A stretch of DNA of 50,547 nt from Streptomyces lushanensis (GTDB lineage Bacteria; Actinomycetota; Actinomycetes; Streptomycetales; Streptomycetaceae). Where the stretch lies: the NCBI RefSeq assembly GCF_001700515.1, contig NZ_MAUD01000069.1, positions 1-50,547 on the forward strand, read 5' to 3'. Below are positions 1-9,063 of this stretch, piece after piece. Within the stretch, counting starts at the first letter, position 1. Each line of letters opens with the position of its first letter. The position numbers and the translations under genes are program-made. The notes below the pieces were generated by a model. That model was not told the DNA's origin. It worked only from the letters and a program-made list of their open reading frames with translations, and did not search any database.

Positions 1-1
1 G

Positions 2-1321
2 GGCGGGGAGCCGGACCAGCGGCAGGGCGCACTGGTCTTCAATCCCGGTGGCCCCGGCGCCTCCAGCATGTACTTCCCGATGGCCGCCGAGATGCCCGAG
101 TGGAAGCGGATCGCCCGGGCCTACGACATCGTCGGTTACGCGCCCCGCGGGGTGGGCCGCTCCGCGCCGCTGTCCTGCATGGACCCGGCGGACTTCAGCA
201 AGGCCCCGACCCAATCGCCGGTGCATCCCACCGAGTCGTACAAACAGGAGCGGATCGCCGAGGCCAAGGCGTACGCCCGGGGCTGCGCCGAGAACACCGG
301 CCCCGCCCTGGCCCACTTCACCTCGCTCAACAACGCCCGCGATCTGGACGTACTGCGCGCGGCGCTCGGCGAGGAGAAGCTGACCTTCATGGGCGCCTCG
401 TACGGCACCTACTTCGGCGCGCTCTACGCGACGCTCTTCCCGTCCCATGTGCGCAGGATGGTCTTCGACTCGGCGGTCAATCCGGATCCGCGGCGGATCT
501 GGTACGGCAACAACCTCGATCAGTCGGCCGCGTTCGAGCGCCGCTGGGCCGATTTCCGTACCTGGGTCGCCAAGCACCACAAGACCTACCGTCTGGGCAC
601 CACGGCGGAGGAGGTCCAGCGCGGTTACGAGACGGTGCGCGCCGGCGTGGAGCGCGAGCCGGCCGGCGGGAAGGTCGGTCCCGGCCAGTTGCAGGCGGCG
701 ATGCTCGGGGCCGGTTACTACGACGACTACTGGGCGATGCGCGCCACCGCGCTCTCCGAGTACGTCAAGGGCAATCCGGCGCCGCTGATCGCGCAGGCCT
801 CGCCCAGGCCGGTGGCCGCGGCCGACAGCGAGAACGGCAACGCCGTGTACACCGCCGTCGAGTGCAATGACGCGCCCTGGCCGACGGACTGGCGGGTGTG
901 GGACCGCGACAACACCGAACTCGCCCGCCGCGCGCCCTTCGAGACCTGGGACAACGCCTGGATGAATCTGCCGTGCGCCTACTGGCCGGTGCCACGGCAG
1001 CAGCCCCTTGATGTCCGTACCCGGCCGGGCGAGCTGCCGCCGACGCTGATCCTCGCGGCCGAGCGGGACGCGGCGACGCCGTACGAGGGAGCGCTCGAAC
1101 TGCATCGCAGGCTGGCCGGTTCCGCCCTGGTGACCGAGCGCGACGCGGGTACGCACGGGATCGCCGGCGGCGGCAACGCCTGCGTCAACAGCTACGTGGA
1201 GGACTATCTGCTCCGTGGACAGGCGCCGGTGCGGCGCGCGGAGTGCGCGCCGCACACGGAACCGAACCCGGTGTCGCTGGACGGGCGGTCGGGCGGGCGC
1301 AAGCTGCCGCCGATCGTCTGA
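2..1321 (+). CDS. alpha/beta hydrolase with TAP-like C-terminal domain (5' truncated)
   Basis: The reading frame is open from the window edge, so the N-terminus and any signal peptide are missing. The visible part starts with the oxyanion-hole motif NPGGPGAS. The nucleophile elbow GASYGT follows at about residue 133 of the visible part. Near the end are the acid (ERDAATP) and the histidine (GTHG). This arrangement matches the secreted tripeptidyl aminopeptidase / SlpD-E-type hydrolases of Streptomyces, which trim N-terminal peptides outside the cell. The C-terminal TAP-like domain supports this. Substrate is inferred from family only; proline iminopeptidase-like activity is also possible. It is convergent with hemQ across a hairpin. 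Confidence 0.85.
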   Translation, partial: GGEPDQRQGALVFNPGGPGASSMYFPMAAEMPEWKRIARAYDIVGYAPRGVGRSAPLSCMDPADFSKAPTQSPVHPTESYKQERIAEAKAYARGCAENTGPALAHFTSLNNARDLDVLRAALGEEKLTFMGASYGTYFGALYATLFPSHVRRMVFDSAVNPDPRRIWYGNNLDQSAAFERRWADFRTWVAKHHKTYRLGTTAEEVQRGYETVRAGVEREPAGGKVGPGQLQAAMLGAGYYDDYWAMRATALSEYVKGNPAPLIAQASPRPVAAADSENGNAVYTAVECNDAPWPTDWRVWDRDNTELARRAPFETWDNAWMNLPCAYWPVPRQQPLDVRTRPGELPPTLILAAERDAATPYEGALELHRRLAGSALVTERDAGTHGIAGGGNACVNSYVEDYLLRGQAPVRRAECAPHTEPNPVSLDGRSGGRKLPPIV

Positions 1322-1401
1322 TCCTCCGGGCGGGGCGGCCGGTCCGTACGGCCGCGGACCGGCCACCGGGCGCGGGCCGCGGGGACCCGTGCGCCCGAGG
1401 C

Positions 1402-1422
1402 GCCCGCCGGGACCCGGCGGGC
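1402..1422. terminator. bidirectional hairpin between hydrolase and hemQ
   Basis: A 10-bp perfect stem (GCCCGCCGGG / CCCGGCGGGC) surrounds a single A. A second 10-bp stem-loop lies at 1337-1364. Together they separate two convergent genes, so they probably stop transcription from both sides. There is no T-tract. Confidence 0.6.
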
Positions 1423-1428
1423 CCTGGC

Positions 1429-2145
1429 CTACGCCAGTCCGGCGACCAGTTCCGCGACCGACCTGCGGCGGCCCGTGTAGAACGGGACCTCCTCGCGGAC
1501 ATGCATCCGGGCCTCCGAGCCGCGCAGATGACGCATCAGGTCGACGATCCGGTACAGCTCGTCGGCCTCGAAGGCGAGCACCCACTCGTAGTCGCCGAGC
1601 GAGAACGAGGCCACGGTGTTGGCGCGTACGTCCGGAAAGCCGCGCGCCATCTTGCCGTGGTCCGCGAGCATCCTGCGGCGGTCCTCGTCGGGCAGCAGAT
1701 ACCAGTCGTAGGAGCGGACGAAGGGATAGACGCTCACATAGTTCCGGGGCGTCTCGTCGGCCAGGAAGGCCGGTACGTGCGACTTGTTGAACTCGGCGGG
1801 CCGGTGCAGCGCCATGTTCGACCAGACCGGCTCCAGCGCCCGTCCCAGCCGTGTGCGGCGGAAGCGGTTGTACGCCTCCTGGAGCTCCTCCGAGGTCTCG
1901 GCGTGCCACCAGATCATGACATCGGCGTCGGCGCGCAGCCCGGACACGTCGTAGGTGCCCCGGACGGTGACGTCCTTGGCGCCGAGCTGGTCGAACAGCT
2001 CCTGGACCTCCTCCGCGTAGCCGGTCCTGTCCTCGGGGAGCAGGTCGCGCAGCTTGAAGACGGACCACAGCGTGTAGCGGATGACCTCGTTGAGGTCCTT
2101 GGCCTTCTTGCCCGCGTTCGGGGTCTTCTCTGGAGCAGCAGTCAT
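1429..2145 (-). CDS. hemQ: coproheme decarboxylase (HemQ/ChdC)
   Basis: This 238-aa protein belongs to the chlorite-dismutase superfamily. It oxidatively decarboxylates coproheme III to heme b, the last step of the coproporphyrin-dependent pathway in actinobacteria. Visible features are the actinobacterial N-terminus ([15 protein letters not shown]), the tyrosine-rich stretch [15 protein letters not shown], which in known ChdC enzymes carries the radical tyrosine, and [10 protein letters not shown], whose histidine is the expected proximal heme ligand. The ATG at 2145 gives the normal family length; the longer frame upstream only runs through hemG. It lies 4 bp after hemG, so the two are almost certainly one operon and translationally linked. 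Confidence 0.93.
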   Translation of the reverse strand: MTAAPEKTPNAGKKAKDLNEVIRYTLWSVFKLRDLLPEDRTGYAEEVQELFDQLGAKDVTVRGTYDVSGLRADADVMIWWHAETSEELQEAYNRFRRTRLGRALEPVWSNMALHRPAEFNKSHVPAFLADETPRNYVSVYPFVRSYDWYLLPDEDRRRMLADHGKMARGFPDVRANTVASFSLGDYEWVLAFEADELYRIVDLMRHLRGSEARMHVREEVPFYTGRRRSVAELVAGLA

Positions 2146-2149
2146 GGCC

Positions 2150-3601
2150 CTATTCTCCCGCGCCGCGTCCGGTGCCCCACGCCAGGGTCGACGTGGCGAT
2201 GATCTCGTCGGCCGCGCGGTGGGCGCTCGCGACACACGCCGGGATGCCGACGCCGTCGTACGGGGCGCCGCACAGGCGCAGGCCCGGCAGCTTGGCGACG
2301 GCCTCACGGATCCGGGCCACCCGGACCTGATGTCCCACGGGGTACTGCGGCAGCCCGTCGATCCAGCGGGTGACCTCGGCGGCCACGGGACGCGCGCGGA
2401 GCCCGGTGGCCTCGGCGAGGTCGCGCAGGGACACCCCGACCAGATCGGCGTCGTCCTGGTGGACCCGCTCCTCCTCGCCGTAGCGTCCGATCGAGGTACG
2501 CAGGAGGAAGAGACCGGGCGCGGACTCCGCGACCCAGCGCCACTTACGGGTGGAGAAGGTCGACGCCTTGATGGTGTGTCCGTCGACGGGCGGTACGAGA
2601 AAGCCGCTGCCCTCGGGCAGCATGTCGGCGTCGGAGCGCCGGAAGGCCATCGTCACCAGCGCCATCGAGGCGTACTCGATCTCGGCGAGTCCGGCGGAGG
2701 CGGCCGGGGACTCGTCGGCGAGCAGGGCGGAGGCCGACCAGGCGGGAGCCGCCAGGACCACCCCGTCGGCGGCCAGCACGTCGCGGTCGGTACGGATCCG
2801 CCACTCGTCGGCGGTCCGGGTCAGCCCGAGAACCGGGCTCTCCATACGGATCCGGCCGCCACCGGCCCGTACGGCGTCGGCCACGGCGCCCGGCAGCCGG
2901 CCCACACCGCCCTCGATGCCCGCGAAGACCGCGCCGGCCGGCCGCGCCGCCGCGGCTGCCGCGGCCTGGAGGGCGCGCACGCTCCCCAGCAGCGAGTCAT
3001 GGCTCCTGAGCGCCTCGAAGAGCTGCGGGACGGCCGACTTCATGGAGATCCGGTACGCGTCGCCCGCGTAGACACCGCCGAGCAGCGGCTCCACCAGCCG
3101 GTCGACGACCTCGCGGCCGAGCCGCTCCGCGACAAACGCGCCGACCGACACGTCGTCATCGTCGCCGATCTCCGTGGGCGCCAGTTCGGCCTCGCGGGCG
3201 ATGCGGGCCAGGCCCTCCTCGGAGAGCAGACCCGTGAGCGCGGCGGGATCGCCCGGTACGCCCATCACATGGCCCTTGGGCATGGGCCGCAGCTCGCCAC
3301 GGGTCCAGACCGAGGCGGTGGCGGTGGCGGGCGGCTGGATCAGTCCGCCGAGCCCGACGGCGCGGGCCAGCTCGACGGCCTCCGGGCGGCGCGCGAGCAT
3401 CGACTCGGCTCCGAGGTCGACGGGCGCGCCCTCGATCTCACCGGCGTACAGCTTTCCGCCGAGCCGGTCGGTGGCCTCCAGCAGGGTCACGTCGATCCCG
3501 GCGCCCAGCAGCCGGTGCGCCGCCGCCAGACCGGCGATGCCCCCTCCGACGACGACGACATGACCTGTGTGTGTCTCCACGTGCTGCGCGCTCGGCTCCA
3601 T
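2150..3601 (-). CDS. hemG: coproporphyrinogen III / protoporphyrinogen oxidase (HemG/HemY type)
   Basis: This is a 483-aa FAD-dependent oxidase of the HemY (CgoX) family. It aromatises coproporphyrinogen III to coproporphyrin III in the actinobacterial heme pathway. The FAD-binding dinucleotide motif [17 protein letters not shown] stands at residues 15-31, directly after a short N-terminus. The C-terminus contains the typical [25 protein letters not shown] segment that closes the FAD site. The ATG start at 3601 suits this layout. The gene is followed after 4 bp by hemQ. Many annotations still call it protoporphyrinogen oxidase; the hemQ neighbour favours the coproporphyrin role. Confidence 0.92.
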   Translation of the reverse strand: MEPSAQHVETHTGHVVVVGGGIAGLAAAHRLLGAGIDVTLLEATDRLGGKLYAGEIEGAPVDLGAESMLARRPEAVELARAVGLGGLIQPPATATASVWTRGELRPMPKGHVMGVPGDPAALTGLLSEEGLARIAREAELAPTEIGDDDDVSVGAFVAERLGREVVDRLVEPLLGGVYAGDAYRISMKSAVPQLFEALRSHDSLLGSVRALQAAAAAAARPAGAVFAGIEGGVGRLPGAVADAVRAGGGRIRMESPVLGLTRTADEWRIRTDRDVLAADGVVLAAPAWSASALLADESPAASAGLAEIEYASMALVTMAFRRSDADMLPEGSGFLVPPVDGHTIKASTFSTRKWRWVAESAPGLFLLRTSIGRYGEEERVHQDDADLVGVSLRDLAEATGLRARPVAAEVTRWIDGLPQYPVGHQVRVARIREAVAKLPGLRLCGAPYDGVGIPACVASAHRAADEIIATSTLAWGTGRGAGE

Positions 3602-3726
3602 GACCCCACTGTCTCAAACCCGTGACGAGTCCCGACCGTGACCGCTTCGGAACCGGGAGAGGGCAACCCGCCCAAGGGCCCCGTACGTCGAACCGGCGTC
3701 ATTCCTTTTTCACCCAGGGGGCCGGT

Positions 3727-4743
3727 ATGCGCAGGACACCCGCGTTCGCGGCGGCACTACTCACCATCTCGCTGGCACTCGCCGGATGCGGTGCGAACGA
3801 CACCGCGAGTCAGGACTCGGCCTCGGGCCGGGCCGCGAAGGCCGTTCCGGGACAGGGGGGCGAGCAGGAGGGCGCGGCAGCGGCCGACCGGGCGGCACAG
3901 GCCCCGGGCGGCGAAGGCGTGAAGGCGAGCACACCGCCCTCACGGGTGGGCACACAGGTGATCCGTACCGCCGAACTGACCGTACGCGTCAAGGACACCC
4001 AGAAGGCGCTGTCCACGGCACGGGCCGCCGCCGGGAACGCCGGGGGCCTGGTCGAGAACGAGTCCACCGAGCGGGACGAGGACTCTTATGTGATGTCGCG
4101 CATCGTGCTGCGGGTGCCGCAGGACGCGTACGACTCGGTCCTGGCCGAACTGGCGGGCACCGGGACGCTGCTGGCCCGCAAGGCGAACGCCGAGGACGTC
4201 ACCGACCAGGTGGTCGACGTGGACAGCAGGATCGCCTCGCAGCGGGTGAGCGTGGCCCGGATACGGGAGCTGATGGACCGGGCCACCAAGCTCGGCGACG
4301 TGGTCGCGCTGGAGGGCGAGCTGAGCAGCCGTCAGGCGGCGCTGGAGTCACTGCTCGCCCAGCAGGCCTCGCTCAAGGACCGCACCACCCTGGCCACGAT
4401 CACACTGGAGCTCTCCGAGGCTCCGGTCGCGAAGCCGGCGCGGGAGCGGGACGACGACCCGGGCTTCCTGGACGCGCTGGGCGGCGGCTGGGACGCGTTC
4501 ACCGCGACACTGCGCTGGATCGCGGTCGTGATCGGCGCGGTGGCGCCGTTCGCGGTGGCGCTCGCCGTGCTCTACGCGCTGTGGCGGCTGGCGCGCCGGC
4601 TGCTGCCCGCGGCCGGGGCGCACCAGGGACCTCCCACGACGGTCCCGGCCGCCTCCGACGGGAACGGAGCGACAGGACCGGGCGGCCCGGCCGCTCCCGC
4701 CGCTCCCGCGGGGCCGCCCCCGCAGGCCGCACCGCGCGACTGA
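3727..4743 (+). CDS. DUF4349 domain lipoprotein
   Basis: The 338-aa product begins with a lipoprotein signal (MRRTPAFAAALLTISLALAGCG; lipobox LAGC). A charged, low-complexity linker follows to about residue 75. The DUF4349 body, IRTAELTVRVKDTQKAL onward, includes a predicted coiled coil around the segment MDRATKLGDVVALEGELSSRQAALESLL. One membrane segment (RWIAVVIGAVAPFAVALAVLYALW) lies near the end, then an Ala/Pro-rich cytoplasmic tail. The ATG at 3727 follows a G-rich ribosome site (AGGGGG); the longer frame upstream has no signal peptide at its start. DUF4349 has no established biochemical role. An envelope-anchored scaffold or sensor is a guess. Confidence 0.85.
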   Translation: MRRTPAFAAALLTISLALAGCGANDTASQDSASGRAAKAVPGQGGEQEGAAAADRAAQAPGGEGVKASTPPSRVGTQVIRTAELTVRVKDTQKALSTARAAAGNAGGLVENESTERDEDSYVMSRIVLRVPQDAYDSVLAELAGTGTLLARKANAEDVTDQVVDVDSRIASQRVSVARIRELMDRATKLGDVVALEGELSSRQAALESLLAQQASLKDRTTLATITLELSEAPVAKPARERDDDPGFLDALGGGWDAFTATLRWIAVVIGAVAPFAVALAVLYALWRLARRLLPAAGAHQGPPTTVPAASDGNGATGPGGPAAPAAPAGPPPQAAPRD

Positions 4744-4797
4744 TCCGGACACCGCCCGCGTAGCGTCTCCCCCGGACACACGACGAAGGGACGCGCA

Positions 4798-6177
4798 ATG
4801 GCGGCGGAGCGCATGGTGGTCATCGGCGGCGACGCGGCAGGCATGTCCGCCGCGTCGCAGGCCCGCAGGATGAAGGGACCGGAGGCGCTGGAGATCGTCG
4901 CCTTCGAACGCGGCCACTTCACCTCGTTCTCGGCGTGCGGCATTCCGTACTGGATCAGCGGCGACGTGGGCGAGCGCGACGACCTGATCGCCCGTACACC
5001 CCAGGAACACCGGGCGCGCGCCATCGATCTCCGTACCCGTACGGAGGTGAGGGAGATCGATGTGGCCGGGCAGCGGGTCCTGGCGCGGGATCTCGACGAC
5101 GGTACGGAGAGCTGGACCGGTTTCGACAAGCTGGTCGTCGCGACGGGCGCGCGGCCCGTGCGCCCGGCGCTGCCCGGGATCGACGCGCCGGGCGTGCACG
5201 GCGTGCAGACCCTGGACGACGGCCAGGCGCTGCTGGACACGCTGGCCGGTACGCGCGGGCGGCACGCGGTCGTCGTGGGCGCGGGCTACATCGGTGTGGA
5301 GATGGCCGAGGCGCTGCTGAAGCGCGGTTACGAGGTCACGGTCGTCCACCAGGACGAGCAGCCGATGGCCACGCTCGATCCGGACATGGGCCGGCTGGTC
5401 CACGAGGCGATGGACGGGATGGGCATCACCACGGTGGGCGGCGCTCCGGTCACCGAGGTCCTCACCGGCGAGGACGGCCGGGTGCGGGCCGTGGCCACCG
5501 AGAACGGCGAGTATCGGGCGGACGTCGTCGTGCTCGGGATCGGTGTCGTACCCGAGACCTCTCTCGCCCGCGCCGCCGGGCTCCCGCTCGGGCCGCACGG
5601 CGGACTGCTCACCGACCGGTCCATGCGGGTGCGCGGCCACGGGAACATCTGGGCGGGCGGTGACTGCGTGGAGGTCCTGGACCTGGTCTCCGGCACCACC
5701 CGCCATCTCGCCCTGGGCACCCACGCGAACAAGCACGGCCAGATCATCGGCGCGAACGTCGGCGGCGGCTACGCCACCTTTCCCGGTGTGGTCGGTACGG
5801 CCGTCAGCAAGGTCTGCGATCTGGAGATCGCCCGTACGGGACTGCGCGAGAAGGACGCCCGCCGGGCGGGCCTCCAGTTCGTCACCGCGACCATCGAGTC
5901 GACCAACACCGCCGGTTACTACCCGGGCGCGGCCCTGATGACGGTGAAGATGCTCGCGGAGCGCCGTACGGGCCGACTGCTGGGAGTCCAGATCGTGGGC
6001 CGCGAGGGCTCGGGCAAGCGCGTGGACATCGCGGCGGTCGCGCTGACCGCCGGGATGACGGTGGAGCGGATGACCACTCTGGACCTCGGTTACGCGCCGC
6101 CGTTCTCCCCGGTGTGGGATCCGGTACTGGTCGCGGCGCGCAAGGCGACGACGGCGGTACGGGCGGCGGGGATGTAG
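4798..6177 (+). CDS. FAD-dependent pyridine nucleotide-disulfide oxidoreductase, CoA-disulfide reductase-like
   Basis: The 459-aa flavoprotein opens with an FAD motif (MVVIGGDAAGMSAASQARR). The segment FTSFSACGIPYW carries a single cysteine at residue 47, the signature of CoA-disulfide reductases and NADH oxidases/peroxidases that use one active-site cysteine. A second dinucleotide motif, VVVGAGYIGVEMAEAL, binds NAD(P)H in the middle. GNIWAGGDCVEV is the second FAD contact, and a C-terminal dimerisation domain follows. It probably reduces a small disulfide, peroxide or oxygen. The ribosome site AAGGGA lies just before the ATG. It stands alone between the DUF4349 gene and hemE; a direct heme link is not shown. 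Confidence 0.85.
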   Translation: MAAERMVVIGGDAAGMSAASQARRMKGPEALEIVAFERGHFTSFSACGIPYWISGDVGERDDLIARTPQEHRARAIDLRTRTEVREIDVAGQRVLARDLDDGTESWTGFDKLVVATGARPVRPALPGIDAPGVHGVQTLDDGQALLDTLAGTRGRHAVVVGAGYIGVEMAEALLKRGYEVTVVHQDEQPMATLDPDMGRLVHEAMDGMGITTVGGAPVTEVLTGEDGRVRAVATENGEYRADVVVLGIGVVPETSLARAAGLPLGPHGGLLTDRSMRVRGHGNIWAGGDCVEVLDLVSGTTRHLALGTHANKHGQIIGANVGGGYATFPGVVGTAVSKVCDLEIARTGLREKDARRAGLQFVTATIESTNTAGYYPGAALMTVKMLAERRTGRLLGVQIVGREGSGKRVDIAAVALTAGMTVERMTTLDLGYAPPFSPVWDPVLVAARKATTAVRAAGM

Positions 6178-6210
6178 CCGGGGACGCGAGGCGCCGCGGT
6201 GCCCGCGCGC

Positions 6211-7275
6211 TCAGCGGGCGGTCCTGGTGTGGACGTACTCCACCAGCCGGGTCAGGGCGTCCGGGTCCATGCTGGGCAGCACACCATGGCCCAGATTGAA
6301 GACATGGCCCTCCAGCCCGGCCGCCGCTTCGAGCACCTCGTCGGCCTTCTCCTCCACCACGGCGGTCGGCGCGAAGAGGACGGCCGGGTCGAGATTGCCC
6401 TGGAGCGCCTTGCCCGGGCCGACCCGGCGGGCCGCCTCGTCGAGCGGTACGCGCCAGTCGACACCGACGACATCCGCGCCCGCCTCGCCCATCGCGCCGA
6501 GCAGTTCGCCCGTACCGACACCGAAGTGGATGCGCGGCACCCCGTACGAGGCGACGGCGTCGAAGACCTTGGCCGAGGCCGGCAGCACGGAGCGGCGGTA
6601 GTCGGCCGGGGCCAGGGCGCCCACCCAGGAGTCGAAGAGCTGCACGGCGCTCGCGCCCGCCTCGATCTGCACGGTGAGAAAGGTCGAGGTGATGCCGGCG
6701 AGCCGGTCCAGCAGATCGGCCCAGAGCGCCGGATCGCCGTACATCATCGCCTTGGTGTGCTCGTGGTTGCGGGACGGGCCGCCCTCCACGAGATAGCTGG
6801 CGAGGGTGAACGGAGCGCCCGCGAAGCCGATGAGCGGCGTGGAGCCCAGCTCCTGGGTCAGCATCCCGATCGCCTCGGTGACATAGGAGACGTCGTCGGG
6901 AGTGAGATCGCGCAGCCGCGCGAGATCGGCCCGGCGGCGGATCGGTTCGGCGACGACGGGACCGACACCCGGCCTGATGTCGAGGTCGAGCCCGATGGCC
7001 TTGAGCGGGACGACGATGTCGCTGAAGTAGATCGCGGCGTCGACCTTGTGACGCCGTACCGGCTGGAGTGTGATCTCCGTGACCAGTTCGGGCCGCATGC
7101 AGGACTCCAGCATCGGGATTCCCTCGCGGAGCTTGAGGTACTCCGGCAGCGAACGCCCCGCCTGCCGCATGAACCAGACCGGCGTGTGCGGCACCGGCTC
7201 CCCCCTGCACGCCTTGAGGAAGGCCGATTCGTATGTCTTCGTCTGCTGGCCCGAAGGGCTGTCGATCGCGCTCAC
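6211..7275 (-). CDS. hemE: uroporphyrinogen III decarboxylase
   Basis: HemE removes the four acetate carboxyls of uroporphyrinogen III to give coproporphyrinogen III in the cytosol. The 354-aa protein has the hallmark [15 protein letters not shown] near the N-terminus, whose arginines bind substrate carboxylates, and the conserved [19 protein letters not shown] in the middle. The C-terminus [11 protein letters not shown] is also typical. I chose the GTG at 7275, giving [19 protein letters not shown], because Streptomyces homologs begin there; the frame stays open to 7368. It is divergent from the DUF3000 gene with about 90 bp between them. hemG and hemQ lie 2.6 kb away on the same strand. Confidence 0.93.
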   Translation of the reverse strand: MSAIDSPSGQQTKTYESAFLKACRGEPVPHTPVWFMRQAGRSLPEYLKLREGIPMLESCMRPELVTEITLQPVRRHKVDAAIYFSDIVVPLKAIGLDLDIRPGVGPVVAEPIRRRADLARLRDLTPDDVSYVTEAIGMLTQELGSTPLIGFAGAPFTLASYLVEGGPSRNHEHTKAMMYGDPALWADLLDRLAGITSTFLTVQIEAGASAVQLFDSWVGALAPADYRRSVLPASAKVFDAVASYGVPRIHFGVGTGELLGAMGEAGADVVGVDWRVPLDEAARRVGPGKALQGNLDPAVLFAPTAVVEEKADEVLEAAAGLEGHVFNLGHGVLPSMDPDALTRLVEYVHTRTAR

Positions 7276-7366
7276 GACCAGAATCTTCGCATGTACGGGG
7301 AAGCCGCCGCCCCGGCCCGGGTGTCCCTCCCTGCGCGAGACGCGGGTTCCGCCTACTCTTCCCCGC

Positions 7367-8056
7367 ATGGCTGCGGCTCAGGGACAGTTTTCCGATCATT
7401 CCAACGGCACCGAGGGAACAGACAGCGCGGAGGGGGGCTCCGTCCCGTCCGCGTTCCGTACGGCGGTCGAGGCACTGCGGTCGGCGCGGCTGCGTCCCGG
7501 GATCGAGATCGAGCCGACCCCGCCGCCCAAGCGGCTCGCGCCGTACGCGTACGCCCTGGAGGCGGCGGTCGTCGACGGCGAGGACGATCTCGCGGACGGC
7601 CGGCTGATCCTGCTGCACGACCCGGCCGGGCACGAGGCCTGGCAGGGGGTGTTCCGGCTGGTCACGCTGGTGCGGGCGGAGCTGGAGCCGGAGATGGCCG
7701 CCGATCCGCTGCTGCCCGAGGTGTGCTGGTCCTGGCTGACGGGCGCGCTGGAGGCGCGCGGCCTGTCGTACGGAGAGGCCGGCGGCACGGTCACGCGGGC
7801 CGGTTCGTACTACTTCGGCGGTCTGGCCGAGCGCAGGCCCGCGACCCAGATCGAGATCCGCGCGTCCTGGACGCCGCGCGAGGGCCGGGCCGGTGTGCCC
7901 GACACCGCGGCGCATCTCGCCGCCTGGTGCGATCTGCTCTGCCAGATCGCGGGACTGCCGCCGGCCGCGCCGGGACCGCTCCAGGGCCCCGCGGAGACGG
8001 GCTCGGGCGCGGGCGTGGTGTCCCTGCCCCAGCGGCGCGGTCCGCAGGTGTCCTGA
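7367..8056 (+). CDS. DUF3000 domain protein
   Basis: The 229-aa protein is found next to hemE in many actinobacteria and is assigned to DUF3000. A polar N-terminus of about 25 residues precedes a globular domain ([38 protein letters not shown] and on to [12 protein letters not shown]). No membrane segments, signal or catalytic motif are visible. The ATG at 7367 begins right in the hemE promoter region; an upstream in-frame extension to 7070 would run antisense through hemE and is rejected. The function is unknown. Conserved position beside hemE suggests, but does not prove, a link to heme metabolism. Confidence 0.83.
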   Translation: MAAAQGQFSDHSNGTEGTDSAEGGSVPSAFRTAVEALRSARLRPGIEIEPTPPPKRLAPYAYALEAAVVDGEDDLADGRLILLHDPAGHEAWQGVFRLVTLVRAELEPEMAADPLLPEVCWSWLTGALEARGLSYGEAGGTVTRAGSYYFGGLAERRPATQIEIRASWTPREGRAGVPDTAAHLAAWCDLLCQIAGLPPAAPGPLQGPAETGSGAGVVSLPQRRGPQVS

Positions 8057-8078
8057 CGCAGCTGACGCGCCTTCACAC

Positions 8079-8110
8079 CACCGCCGTGGCGTCATGACGC
8101 CACGGCGGTG
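8079..8110 (+). terminator. perfect 32-bp palindrome after the DUF3000 gene
   Basis: Two 16-base arms (left arm CACCGCCGTGGCGTCA) pair perfectly without spacer, 23 bp after the stop codon. It would form a strong hairpin in RNA and is best read as a T-less terminator. Confidence 0.65.
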
Positions 8111-8156
8111 CCGCGTGCTGCCCTCCGTGCCCGTCGGAGCGCTGGGACGGGTCATA

Positions 8157-8172
8157 GGATGATCGATCATCC
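8157..8172. promoter_or_regulatory. 16-bp perfect palindrome upstream of the response regulator
   Basis: GGATGATCGATCATCC lies about 155 bp before the response-regulator GTG, in the first A/T-richer DNA after the DUF3000 terminator. It is followed by a direct repeat of CCGAATTG. A dimeric regulator, possibly the response regulator itself, could bind here. The binding partner is unknown. Confidence 0.4.
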
Positions 8173-8326
8173 GTCCGAATTGCCCGAATTGTTACTCACC
8201 AAATCGTGATCATTCTCTAAAGGCGGGCGGGATTGCTGCCGAAGAGGTCAATGACCCTTCAAACACGGTTCCCTCCGGCTTCATCCCCCAGAGCCGGCTC
8301 CGTCCCGCACCCTCCCAGGAGGCCTG

Positions 8327-8986
8327 GTGTCCGTTCTCCTCGAGCAGCCCGCAAGCCTGGTCGCCTACCGCCCGAACAAGCCGACGGCCATGGTCGTCGT
8401 GGCCGACCCGCGCGTCCGCTCCACCGTCACCCGCCATCTGTGGGCCCTTGGAGTACGAGACGTCATCGAGGCATCGTCCATCGCGGAGGCACGCCCCCGC
8501 GTCGGCAACCCGCGCGACATCTGCGTTGCCGACGTCCACCTGCCCGACGGTTCCGGGCTGACCCTGCTGTCCGAGACCCGAGCCGCCGGCTGGCCCAACG
8601 GCCTCGCCCTCTCCGCCGCCGATGACATCGGCGCGGTGCGCAACGCCCTCGCGGGCGGCGTCAAGGGCTATGTCGTGACCGGCACGCGCACCAACATCGG
8701 CCACCCAACCCGCCCCGGCGCCGCCCCCATCGGCGCGGGTCAGCGGCTGCACCGCCGCCCGCCCGGCGCGCCGAGCCACCCGGGCGGCTACCGCGAGCTC
8801 TCCGGCCGTGAGGTCGAGGTGCTCAGGCTGGTGGCCGAAGGCCAGTCCAACAAGGCCATCGGTGTCTCGATGGGCCTGTCCGCGCTCACCGTCAAGAGCC
8901 ATCTCGCCCGTATCGCGCGCAAGCTCGGCACGGGCGACCGGGCGGGGATGGTCGCCGTGGCCCTCCGCACCGGCATCATCCACTGA
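8327..8986 (+). CDS. orphan LuxR/NarL-type response regulator with degenerate receiver
   Basis: The 219-aa protein has a short receiver-like domain (about residues 20-120) and a clear LuxR-type helix-turn-helix at the end (LSGREVEVLRLVAEGQSNKAIGVSMGLSALTVKSHLARIARKLG). Asp69 in VADVHLPDGSG could be the phosphate acceptor, with Asp27 nearby. The conserved lysine that follows strand 5 is missing: the segment reads KGYVVTGTR. A Gly/Pro/Ala-rich linker joins the domains. The GTG start at 8327 has a strong AGGAGG. No sensor kinase is adjacent. The missing lysine suggests phosphorylation-independent or unusual control. Confidence 0.88.
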   Translation: MSVLLEQPASLVAYRPNKPTAMVVVADPRVRSTVTRHLWALGVRDVIEASSIAEARPRVGNPRDICVADVHLPDGSGLTLLSETRAAGWPNGLALSAADDIGAVRNALAGGVKGYVVTGTRTNIGHPTRPGAAPIGAGQRLHRRPPGAPSHPGGYRELSGREVEVLRLVAEGQSNKAIGVSMGLSALTVKSHLARIARKLGTGDRAGMVAVALRTGIIH

Positions 8987-9004
8987 CCGTCTCCTCTCCC
9001 CCAC

Positions 9005-9036
9005 CGCCCGTCGACGGAACGTTCCGTCGACGGGCG
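9005..9036 (+). terminator. perfect 32-bp palindrome after the response regulator
   Basis: The 16-base left arm CGCCCGTCGACGGAAC is exactly mirrored. It begins 19 bp after the response-regulator stop and 28 bp before the rnd start. A transcription terminator is likely; an operator for rnd is possible. Confidence 0.6.
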
Positions 9037-9063
9037 CCGTCCGTTCACAGATACCCTTGACAG

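Noticed and set aside
68..870. Several overlapping plus-strand reading frames of 100-256 aa in the first kilobase
   Set aside because: They are Arg/Pro/Gly-rich shadows of the hydrolase gene without motif or codon support.
4348..5736. 462-aa minus-strand frame opposite the flavoprotein gene
   Set aside because: The composition (His/Arg/Gly/Gln rich) and lack of domains mark it as an antisense shadow of clear genes at 3727-6177.
5882..8170. 762-aa minus-strand frame across hemE
   Set aside because: It is a frame-shifted shadow of hemE and neighbours; no recognisable domain.
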